NCBI GenBank assembly: GCA_947568835.1 | Contig: OX387605.1 | Coordinates: 6,324,001 to 6,388,000, forward strand | DNA from: Protonemura montana | Lineage: Eukaryota; Arthropoda; Insecta; Plecoptera; Nemouridae | Direction of reading: 5' to 3' | DNA: 64,000 nucleotides | Shown: piece by piece, positions 1 to 10,400 of the stretch | Position numbering within the stretch: the first letter of the stretch is position 1 | How the letters are laid out: each line of letters begins with the position of its first letter | Program-made: the position numbers and the translations under genes | The notes under the pieces: generated by a model | Told to the model about the DNA's origin: nothing | Seen by the model: only the letters and a program-made list of their open reading frames with translations | Database searches by the model: none

Positions 1-2485
1 GCCAGCTGCCAATGCTTGATTTCCACGTTCAAATCGCCCGCGCGCGCGCATTGGCGCGACAAGATCCTGTCCCTACGTCACAACGGTCAGGGTCTTGCAC
101 TTTTGTGTTAACTGCACTTGCGATGCCGGGAGACCGACAAGTGGATAGGAGCGGAGGCATACAATGCAGACCGACAATGGTCAAAAGAAAAGCATCGTAC
201 GATAATATTACTAGTTTTGGTAATGGCAACGATATCGAGGCCCGAGGATACCTAATTAAGATTTTGTTAGAACGAAATAGAATTGTAATGTTAATTACGT
301 TTTGTGTTCTATTCCATGTTCGCATCATAGGCTTATTTACGCAAGAAATTAATCAATCAATCCTTTTCAAAAAAAAAACAATTAGTATTTAGCTTTTTCT
401 CACATCACAGCATCATTAAAAAATCGTTTCGAAGTTAACAAAAATAATTTCGTGGATTTAATAAACGGCTTGGCTAGCGCAGCCCAATTTATGTATCGGG
501 TATCTGAAAGTGACGGGAGGCCATGCTCGATTTCTAGCTTCGAACAGCGCGCGCTCGAGAAACGTCAATAGAACAAGCCGCTATGCGCAAAGCGTGAATT
601 CGGCTTGTTGGGGAAAAGGCGCTGAAAGGTGCAAATATTTATAGTTTTGCTGTCAATACTTTACCCAAGGGAATGCATTCGTAGACGGGGCTTTGATTAA
701 AATGATTCGATGACGAATATGCGATCACTAATGACTGATTACAAAGAACGCGCTGGAACCTTGTGCCAGACGCAGTGCTAAACAAGGACAGAACATGACT
801 TTTCGGCAGACGTCAAAACAGACGCTTGTCAAATTCAGCGCGACCGTGGTACAAAATCATTATAGAAATAAAATTGAGATATGAAAATACGAGCTGTAGC
901 TAATCTTCTGTCTATCTGCATGGGAACATAGGAGATATCCGTAATATAAATAGTTTATTTCAAACCCCGCCATCTTGTCTTTGACAGGAGCGCAATGTTG
1001 TGGACTAGCTGTTACGTATGAATGTGTGTGAACCCCGATTTGCTTTGACGCGGGTCTATGCTTTATGTCTCCACACCACGTGTTTTAGACATATCAAAGA
1101 TCGACACTTACACCAATAACAATAATGAATATCGGCATGAACAATACATGACGTGATACATGAATAGATTATAGGCTATGAACAGCAGACACAACGATAT
1201 GGTATAAGCGAGTCTTCACTTACAGCGTTTTATCTTCATCATTTCTACGTCCGCCGGGACGACCACGAGGCTCGACGATAGACGAATTTTGAGACTGTTA
1301 AGGACTCCCTCAGAAATCTCCGCAATGTCTTCGGATCTTATTGCGTTAGAGCAATATTCCAGTTCGTCAGAAAACTTCCCAACGGGTTCAATAGAGATAC
1401 ACAGATGTTAGAAACTCCTGACGTTATGTTGTTGCCCACACGAGGTGTCAAACTCAGGAACAATCTTGTTCATAAAATGCACTTCAAAGACGGAAATTAG
1501 TGCCGTCTCAAGCTTAAAACGTTTCAGTATCGATTTATAATTACGGTGATAGCGATGTAGATCTCAAATCCAGTAATAATACCACTTTTAAGCCGATGAC
1601 AGTTGGGACGAGTTGCTTGCGCGGTTCGCTAGCTTTGCGAATGACAGACGTGACAGGTGAACCTTCAACGGTTTCACCATGGCTGCCGTGACGCCATCTA
1701 TTGGGCGTTTCTAGAGATGCGAAATCTTCCACCCACATTGGGGAAATTACTGCATATACTTTTCTGGTTTGCAAAATTAGCTTTAGATTATCTTTTCATG
1801 AACATTTTCACAAAAAGATCTAAATTTTTATTCAAATAAAAATCTGAGTATTGATCAGACCATCTTCAACTATAAAATGGTATATCTCAGGCTCTTTACA
1901 CAAAAAAAACCAAAATTGGAATAGAATATTTTATCTGATTTGGCTGCTTTAGATAATTGCCTCAGTAAAACGTTTTCAGCAGGAAACTAGTGGAGAAACA
2001 AACAAATCTTTGCAATTTAAAAGATTTAAAACTGAACAAAATCTTTGGACTTTATATTACCAGCAAGAGTTTATCAAAATTCGTCCGTCACAAATATGGA
2101 AAGAAAAATCAGTTGCAAGAGATGTTTTTCAACTGACTTATTCAGTAGTAAGTTACCTTCCCTTCCATCCTTTTCTCCAGTATTCAAGTGTGCCTCTTAG
2201 CACTCTTACCAGTAATTACGTTGTTATTATTGCTTTTGGGATTGTCATTAAATGCAAAAATAAAGAAAGAATATCCCACTAATAAAAACTATGTAATCAA
2301 ATAATTCAATTTCCTGTACCTATTTCTAAAAACATCAACACTATAACAATAACTAATAAGTAATAACCCATAAAATTGTTTACTATCAATTCATATGTTC
2401 TTTTTTTATATACATAACTCAATTTTCTATTTTGATTAGGTAGATACAACTTTTACAAGCAAAACAACAGCATAAGTAGACAATT
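1..2485. other. Non-coding stretch, no gene recognised
   Basis: I see no supported gene here. The short open frames lack protein-family motifs, run through low-complexity AT-rich DNA and have no convincing splice partners. The right end should hold the 3' UTR of the minus-strand NDUFS5 gene, but I could not fix a polyadenylation site. The first 150 bases are slightly richer in GC than the rest. Confidence 0.6.
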
Positions 2486-3128
2486 TTAATAACTGTCTGG
2501 TTTGGGAGCGTCCGCATAATGTTCAACCTTCTTGCGCTCGGACATTACATATTGCCGGTGTCGTTCAATTCTCATTGCCTCGAAGCGTTGCATCTGTCAA
2601 AACAAAAATATAAATATTATAAAAACCAAACAAATTTAAGATGGTTTTTAAACTCATGTCTACTTGATTTTGCCTAAGGACTGCTCTAACCCTTGAAGAA
2701 GTAACTAGTACATGTTACAAAACGTCGGGAAATTTAGTTGTCCTTTACTTTAGCATCAAAACCAATTTCAAATAGTTTTTGTTAAGACCAAACAAATTTG
2801 ATTGTGGGAGCGCAAATATAAATAGCAAATCAAAATATAGCAAGTATATGTTCAAGCTACCATGGAATAACCCAGAAACCAAGGAAAGAAGATGGATAAG
2901 GAATTATTTTTATCTTTAATATGCACTTGCCTGCTTTCTCATCGTCACACATTCTTTAAAATCTGCCATCAGATCGCTGCACTTTTTCTCTCCTCTGCCC
3001 ATTCCATATGCTTCCAGGCAGTCCATCATTGCCATCTCCATTTCAGCACACTTTCCGTAGTTCTGGTGGTTGAGCATCCCTCCAGTCAAGTCCGTGAACG
3101 GAGTACGAAGAAACGGTCCCAGAGACAT
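2486..3128 (-). CDS. NDUFS5: NADH:ubiquinone oxidoreductase subunit S5 (15 kDa), two exons
   Basis: Accessory subunit of mitochondrial respiratory complex I, located on the intermembrane-space face of the membrane arm. Coding exons are 3128 down to 2931 (66 codons) and 2593 down to 2486 (35 codons plus TAA), giving 101 aa, the usual family length. The protein opens MSLGPFLRTPFTDL and carries a twin CX9C (CHCH) motif: Cys-X9-Cys at about residues 27-37, then Cys-X9-Cys at about 50-60. This fold is imported and oxidised by the Mia40 pathway. The second exon supplies the basic helical tail RFEAMRIERHRQYVMSERKK and a short acidic end. The start is the first Met of the open frame and matches the family N terminus. 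The intron joins in phase 0 and appears to use a GC donor (CAG|GCAAGT) with a normal AG acceptor. The gene is head to head with fukutin. Identification is firm; the 5' UTR was not resolved. Confidence 0.93.
2594..2930 (-). other. GC-AG intron of NDUFS5
   Basis: This 337-base intron has donor CAG|GCAAGT and acceptor TTTTGACAG|ATG on the minus strand. The donor matches the classical rare GC class exactly. No in-frame GT donor nearby keeps the CX9C helix intact, and joining here continues the reading frame into the expected NDUFS5 C-terminal sequence. Confidence 0.8.
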
Positions 3129-3753
3129 GATTGAACCCGGCTATGGGTAATGCCACTAACCAAACAGAACAAACAGAATATTTATTAAGGACGAATATTC
3201 GAAAAATAGCACAATCTGATATTACACTGTAGGGGTGTAAAGCAATGGGATACTCCAAGAATACTATAATTTGCGCCAAACATTAACCCAATTTTCTAGG
3301 AATCTTTGGAAGGCTAAGCGATATTGCAAAATGTAGAGAAATTATACCAGAAAAAGGGAGAGATTTTACGTGGCTGCTACACTAACGTTATGGGAATATT
3401 TACAAATCGAATATGGACATTTTTGATCTCCGAACCTTTAAATTCTAAAGTTGGGGTGAAAATGTATGTGATTTTGACAGCAGGTGAACTGGCAAGGTCC
3501 AAGCAAGATCCATCGATAGCCTAGCGGCAGCGAGCTCAAGCTCGCGAGCGAAAAAGATGCACTTAGCGCATTCTCGGGAGAAAGTTAGGAACTAATCGTA
3601 TTAGATTGTCACTTCCACGTGCGATTGTAAGCCAATCAGTGCACGAGATATTTACATGTCTAAGATGGTGATTCCGTTGTGGTGTGAAGTTGTTGTGTTA
3701 GGTTAAACCGTTGAGTGTTTAACGGTTTAACTAAATATTTTCTAAATTTTGCT
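3129..3753. promoter_or_regulatory. Shared bidirectional promoter of NDUFS5 and fukutin
   Basis: About 625 bp separates the start codons of two divergent housekeeping genes, so both 5' UTRs and core promoters must lie here unless distant non-coding exons exist. Visible motifs are a DRE-like ATCGATA at 3512-3518 (7 of 8 bases of the insect TATCGATA element), a palindromic E-box CACGTG at 3616-3621 and a CCAAT box at 3632-3636. An inverted repeat, GCGAGCT-ca-AGCTCGC, lies at 3530-3545. No TATA box is obvious near 3600-3700. The motifs are seen directly; their use is inferred. Confidence 0.55.
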
Positions 3754-5641
3754 ATGAAAAACAAATCAGTTATTCATCTCTGTCTCATAGCTGGACTTAT
3801 TCTTTTAGTTACTCAGTTAAGCCTGCTGGCAATTTTGTTATTTCCACTAGAAAAGTTGCAGACATTTCCCATCAATGATTTACAAACCCTAGTTAACATT
3901 ACATCAAAATTAAATTTACCCTTTTTAGCAATTGACAGCGAAATTTTACATAGTGTTGCTGGGAAAGGAAGGCAATTCGTCAAAGAATGCACACTTTGCA
4001 AAGGAAAATTTCCGATTACATTTGCTGTAATGTTTCGCGGACTAGAAACAAACTTTGGTGTCAAGCTACTGCATCAGTTTCAGCATGCTGGCTTCCAGGC
4101 AGAGATATTTTTAAATCAAAACCCATCTCAGAAGCCACGAAAAATGTCCGATCTTTCACTATGCTATTTCCTTAAGAAAGAAACAGTCATTCACTTAGTA
4201 TTAATTCACGAACGCGAGGGAAACTATTGGTGGTACGGTGACTTACACAGCGACCCTCTCTATTCCGAAAAGCTTTCTACTTTTGGCTTAAAATTGAGTG
4301 ACATACATCTTATGAAGAATGAAGGAGCTTTAGAGAAGCTAAACACAGAGTTGGTGCTGTTGGATGGCATACCATTTCTAGTCCCTAAAGACATTTCGCG
4401 ATTTGTAAGGGATGCTGCCAGCTCTCGGTTCCAAGAGTGCAATCACACGCGAGCACACTCATTTCACTTAAAATATGGAAAGGACACAACTCATGATGCA
4501 CAGAGATTTTCGCACAGAGCGTGGAAACTTTTATCAAGAGCCAAAACTATCTTGGATAAATTGCGCGTTCGCTTCTGGCTCAGCAGCGGAACATGTCTAG
4601 GTATTATTGATGTAATTCCTACTCAGCCATACAAAACGAAACCATAAGTGAATAGTGCTATTAGTTTCTTATAATTTTGCTGCAAATTACCTTCAAAGTT
4701 TAAAAATACCCTTCTTCCATTATGGATCTGGATATGGTTTCAATTCATCCTATTGATTACTATATTTTCTTTTCCAGGTTATTTCCGCCAGTGCGATATT
4801 ATTCCTTACAGCAGAGATGTTGACATTGGTATATTCATAACAGATTATTCAGATAGCATCATCCCAGAATTTGTTGCACACGGGTTCACCTTGAAGCACT
4901 GGTTTGGTAGAGTGAATGATAGTTTGGAGATATCGTTCATCACAGGTGATATAAAGCTAGATCTGTTTTTCTTCTACGAGGAAGGACCCTGGCTGTGGAA
5001 CGGAGGAACTGAGGTCGGGACTGGCAAAAAGTTCAAGTAAAGCTCCTTTTTATTGGTTTACTTATTAATGTTTAGTATCAATATTTACAATATTGAAAAA
5101 CATAGCTGGAATGCCAGGAGAAAAGACATTATCAGTCACTAAGAATGCCTTGGATCTCTAATGTGATTGTTGAGTTCTGACTTTTGCTTAGTCGGAATCA
5201 CAGTACACTGATTGCTGAGTTTAATAGACTAGAGTTGCTAGTAATTGACATGACATGAATTTCGATGAATAAAGAGTAGTATACACTCAACGGTAGTATC
5301 ACAGATATTTGTGGCAGAATGACTCTGACAACAATCACATCCAGTAGTTCACATTCATTTCCAAATTTATAAAAATAACTTGTTGCCTCCATCATATCTA
5401 ACAGAGCTCCCTTGTCATTTTCAGGTATCTGTTTCCTAGGTTTACATTATGCTGGACTGAGTTCATGGATCTGAAGGTTCGTGTGCCATGTGACACTCAA
5501 ACGTACATCGAAGCCAACTATGGCCACGATTGGTTCACTCCTGTCAGTGAATGGGACTGGAGATTGAGTGCATCCAACGTCCAGGAAAACGGAGTGTGGC
5601 CCAACGATGAGTGGCCTCAAGTGATACAGGTCAAGCCCTGA
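3754..5641 (+). CDS. FKTN: Fukutin, ribitol-5-phosphate transferase, three exons
   Basis: Golgi type II membrane enzyme of the LicD/fukutin family. Known members transfer ribitol 5-phosphate from CDP-ribitol to the core M3 glycan of alpha-dystroglycan. Exons are 3754-4600, 4778-5036 and 5425-5641, giving 440 aa (human about 460). Junctions are CTAG|GTATTA...TTCCAG|GT (phase 1) and TTCAA|GTAAAG...TTTCAG|G (phase 2). The ATG at 3754 is chosen because it directly precedes the signal anchor; an upstream open frame at 3715 begins only with GTG. The membrane anchor spans residues 5-30. The catalytic part contains [11 protein letters not shown] (about 273-283), the DxD motif in SRDVDIGIF (D296, D298), [10 protein letters not shown] (342-351), [12 protein letters not shown] and, in exon 3, FTLCWTEF and IEANYGHDW. 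All are typical of fukutin rather than FKRP. No break was seen. Expression is probably constitutive from the promoter shared with NDUFS5. Confidence 0.95.
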
Positions 5642-6428
5642 GCATAGCGGCCAATGAACCACAAGGAAATGGCACCTGATCGCGACATATTGCTCTTAAA
5701 CTTGAGGGTGTTGTAACGCTTTTTACAGATAGGCCGTGGTTGATTTTTCTTATACAAACAAGTTGTGACCATCTAGGCCTAGCCTGCTGAACTCAATAGC
5801 TTCATGAGTTAAGATAATAATTGTTGCTGTCAATTACTTAGATGGAAATGTTTTAATCCTTCTGAAGTTTGAGTTTACAATCAGTGTGCTACTTGAAGTG
5901 AAAAGGTAAGAGTGCCAAAAGGCGGCTAAATTAATTGGGAACGAGGAAAGAAGTAACATAACAGCTTACCATAGTAGAAATGACAGATTACAATTTATGA
6001 GAGAGGTGCTCATAATATAACTTTTGGATACTAAGAGTGGAATTTTTGTACTCTTAGTGCCTTGTAGTAACTAAAATGTACATATTTTGCAATTAACCAT
6101 TTGTACGTCAGTAGGTTGCACTTCTTTCTTTCCTCTTTTCCAATATTTTTGAGTTAGTATGAGTTTTAAATGAGCAAGCTTTGACCAATTCCTTGGAATC
6201 TGAACGATGGAAACTAGAATCTCTTAAATGCACTTTTTGGTGCTAGTATTGTGCTCTCTTACTATGATGTTAAATATTTTTTATTAGTGCCAAATGTAGT
6301 TAAACCAAGAACCTGGTGCAGGAGGCTTGAGCCAAAATGTCGTGCAACATATGCAAGTGGTTGATTTTGACCATCATAATTTGGTAACATTACCCATATG
6401 ATGCTAGATGGTTTTTACTAAGTTTTTA
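5642..6428. other. Fukutin 3' flank
   Basis: Probably the fukutin 3' UTR followed by intergenic DNA. It is AT-rich with no convincing open frame. No canonical AATAAA was identified within the first few hundred bases, so the transcript end is uncertain. Confidence 0.5.
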
Positions 6429-6960
6429 CTATCGGTCCACTTGTGGAGGGGCCAGGGGGCCAAGGTGTGTTGTTGTGGCGAGATATTCCTCGAGGTTGTA
6501 AATTGGGTTTTGGATGAGGAAGTTTCGTAGGTAGGAGTCGAAGGCGCTGCGTTGGGCGGATTCTTTGATGTGGGTAGGGAGGTGGTTGTATGTTATTGTA
6601 CATAAGTAGGGGTGACTTTGTGTGAAGATGGAGGTGAGGTGTGGGATTATGTCAATTCCTTTCCTACTTCTGGTTTCATGAGTGTGGATGGAGGAGTCGA
6701 GGGGGAAGAGGTAGGGATGAGTTTGGACAAGGGTGCTAGCTATTTGAATGAGGGTGCAGGTGAGGGTTAAGATTTTGTGGGTGACGAAATGGGGCGGGAG
6801 ATGCCGGCCATTATGCGGAGTGTCTTTTTCTGGACAATGTAGATTCTTTTGGCATGTGGGGATGTTCTCGAGAAGAGGGTGCCATATGAGAGGTATGGAG
6901 TGGAGGTGGTTGTTATATACTAGGTTAAGGGTATTAACTTGCTGCTTGCTCTCTGAAAAA
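6429..6960 (-). mobile_element. Degenerate non-LTR retrotransposon (jockey/CR1-like), ORF2 C-terminal fragment
   Basis: On the minus strand this block translates to the end of a LINE reverse-transcriptase ORF. From the 5' side there is a YLSYGTLF segment (about 6880), then KRIYIVQKKTLRIMAGI (about 6805-6855), which matches the conserved (K/R)(I/V)(F/Y)xLQK(K/R)xxRI(I/M)AG segment of jockey/CR1 elements. Next come a frame change, ILTLTCTLIQIAS, IHTHETRSR, YNHLPTHIKESAQRSAF, and a stop at 6429-6431. The order and spacing are those of the ORF2 tail. At least one frameshift separates the AGI segment from the ILTL segment. Base composition is richer in C on the coding strand than the flanks. It is a 5'-truncated dead copy; the 3' end of the element was not resolved. 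Confidence 0.8.
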
Positions 6961-7485
6961 CGATATTTTCTTATCTCTTTGTGTATTATTATTTTTTACG
7001 CTATGCTCCATAGGTGTCGGCTCTTGCCATAATGTTATAATGTTAATAATGTCATAATGTTGTAACAAGTTAATCGATATAGACAAAAATTTAACATCTG
7101 TTTAGGTTTGTCTGGCAGGTAGGCTTATATCTCATGATATTATCTATTGTTCGAAAAGAGGATACTTAAGTTATTATTAATATAGTCTGATTATCTCTTT
7201 ACCTTATACCTCGAGAAAATAAGTCTCAATGTTGTTTTGGAACTAAAGTACTCCAATTTATGTGCCATAAAAGTTATTACAAGAATATACTAAAGACTTG
7301 GACACAAATTGCATCTAAGACTGTATTGATAAATCCCAAATTTATATTATTTATGAATTTATGGTCTGTGTTTTCAGTTTTTCTCTCTGAAGCCATTACG
7401 TCTAAAAACTAGTATAATAAATAACTGTTTTCTTAAAAAGGACTATTCTGAATGTATAAACCTATTTTAACAATATCTTCAATTC
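6961..7485. other. AT-rich intergenic DNA between LINE remnant and CUB-domain gene
   Basis: No gene seen. The right-hand part should contain the 3' UTR and poly(A) site of the minus-strand CUB-domain gene that ends at 7486. No clear polyadenylation hexamer could be assigned. Confidence 0.5.
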
Positions 7486-10400
7486 TCAGCACATACTGTT
7501 GTCATTATCACGAGCATTCTTCAAGATTCCACCGAGTGGGTACTTAATTTGAGACGTGTTAATTTCTTCCTCTTTTGATTCATTTTCTTCATCTTCTTCG
7601 AAGGCTTCATTTTCGAAGTTCCGAAGTGTGTTGCCATAGAAATGGATAGCTCCACCATCTAGGCATAAGAAAATAACACGTTAGGTCCAGCTCAGTTTGC
7701 TCCTTTATCCTCTTTTTACTATTTGTTTTTATGATGCATAAAATATGAGAACAATTATGTGTAACTCTGGTATTGTATGAAATGTGATGCAATAAAATTT
7801 ATATGAATGTTTTTTTATGTAAATGATTCATTTCATCCAGGGAGACTATTTTGGGCACAGCAGCCCAAAAAAAGAAACTTACATCCCATCGGCGGCCCGT
7901 ATTTTGGAGGTGGCTCGTAGGTGGGAGTAGGCTTTACAATTGTTGGGGTCTGGAACTTTGAGATCGGTGCTGGGCCATTGAATTCAGGCTCGTATTCAAC
8001 GTAGCCGACCTCGGAGTAGACGTCCATAAACGGAGGCACCAGCTGGTGCTGCCCGCTGTTGGGAAACCATTCGGAGACCCTGCTCATGGTGCTGTCGCGG
8101 GTGGGGGCCATTTCTTGTTTGCTGATCATCCTGCAGGATCACAGTGGTAAATTGACTGAACAACCTGTCATTGAGGGTGTCACTAATATTTGGAGATCTG
8201 TAATGATGGGCCGTTCATTATTTTCTGTTATTTGTACTAGTAACCCAGAGAAGACTAATAATAAAAATTAAATACATATACATTCATATGTATATAAATT
8301 GATTTATTTATACAGTTCAATTGACTTGAGAATATGTGCAACACTCCTGCTAACTACCATCCTCAAACAATTTGACTTTTGGGAAAGTCTGCTCTTCAAA
8401 CATATTACTGATTTTTATTTTTTATTAACACAATATATGATCAGAATCAAAACGTTGATCAAGAAATAACGAACTATTTTAAATCGGTTGCAAGCTAAAT
8501 TTGCAAGTCAAATTTGAAATTTGACATTGACATTTCTTGAACTGGATACTTACCTTTTTTTAAATTTGAATATTTTGTTCCATTTTTAATGATTCTAAAA
8601 CCGTTTTTTATTTGTACAGTTTGAATTTAATACTGCTTTTTCATGTCAATAGACAGTTAAGGATTGAAGGAAGTCGTTTATTTCCGTGGAGTGTGCTAGT
8701 GAGACCAATACCTATGGTATCGTGAATTCTGGAACTGTTGAGAGCTTACAAGGTAAAAATGACCAAAAGTGCATTAGTAGTTTGTTGTTTGAATGCGAAA
8801 AGGCTGTTTGAACCTACCTGGCATAATCTCTGATAACCTCAACGCGCCAGACGACCAGCAAGAAGACTAGGAATATGACCAACACTACTAGCGATATTCC
8901 CACCCAAAGGAGCATTACACTTGTAGCGTCTTGAGGCACGTACACCTGGAGTAGAGGAAATGGCAGTTGGCAACTGGAAAGTAAAACTTGCGAGTAAAGC
9001 AGTTTAGTTTTTAGAACCGTATTATACATGCAAGAATTGAGCTCAGTTTATTTTCGATGCCAATATTTTGTCACTGCTGATAAGCAGTATTAAAGCACAT
9101 TTTCGTTCCCTTTTTGTCAAAATGTTATCACGGTGAAAATTTCAGCTCTGTTCATCCAGTTGATGCACGTTAAAATAAAGCCGTGTACGGCTTTTGTAAC
9201 GTTGGCATCAGTTGTTGAATTTCGTATTTCTTGATATTGTGCAGATTATATGAAAGGTTTTGAGGAAACAGGATGAAATTTGGATGAATGGGTCGTGGGA
9301 TCACTGGAGTTAAGCAACACTGAGCTAAGTTAGGCAGGTATTGGATGAGCTGAGTGACCATCCAGTTACAAAGAGCAACTTCATTCGCTTATTTATCAAT
9401 CTCTCGACAGCCTGGATTTGTGGAGGAATCCTGTTGGTCGCGTTGTACCATCCTTCGCCTTGGGACTCGTCGGTGTAGGTTAGTTGCCGATATCTGGTTT
9501 CTCCTCCTCCCTTCTAAGCTCGGCTTGGTTCGTAATAATCTTTATCCACTCATTCACTGACGCCATTCGACTAGTTTCACAGGGCCCGTTGACAAAAGCG
9601 TGTGTCGTGAGCCCCGTTAATCAATCAATCGATTAATCTATTGTGTAATTCAATTAACAAATCAATTTGCTTAGAGTGCATGTGTCCCTAAGTCACGAGC
9701 AAAGATGATTCTACAAAATGTACTGCATGTAGTTTCTACTTACGTAGAGCCCCATAGCAGTCAACTCGGGGTTAGTGGCGGCCATGGTATCCCACAGATC
9801 TTGCAGATGTTCTGCAGTGAGTTCGAACTGGTCAGGATTGTCGCTGTTAGGCGTGATCAAGGCGACTGTGATGTTCGACTTGACGCAAGTCTCGCTGTAC
9901 TTCCACGAGTAGTCGCATTGGGTGATCAGTGACACCACCACGTTTTCGTTTCTGTTGGGGGTGCATCATTGGTGTTAATGGTCGGGGTGACTAGCGACCA
10001 GACAACGATTGATTGATTATTGGCGTTAAACGACGCACTGTTTTGACAACGGGCGCTGCGACACTGATTTAATGGCGTCGGTGAATGAGTGAATGATGAT
10101 GAACCTAACCTAGCTTAGCAGGGAGAATGGGAAACACGGTGTGGCTCGCAGCCTATTCCTGTCGAAAAGCACCAAGTAACGTCCATTCCTAAGGATGGTC
10201 TGACGCTGACAACAGGATTCCTACTCAAATCCATGCTGTCGCGAGGTTGATAAGCAAGGCAAGTGACGTTGTTGTACTAAATGTCATCCTTCCAACCTCT
10301 CTCCCAAACAGAACTGGTCCTGTGTATAATGGTCACCCATCCAATACCCGACCTATCGCAGTGTTGCTTAACTTAGGTGATATTATGAGAACCGGTGTTT

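Noticed and set aside
3530..3550. GC-rich inverted repeat considered as part of a tRNA or terminator
   Set aside because: No tRNA cloverleaf or conserved T-loop words; more likely promoter-associated sequence.
3715..3753. Thirteen-codon upstream extension of fukutin
   Set aside because: It starts with GTG; the ATG at 3754 lies directly before the membrane anchor and is the likely start.
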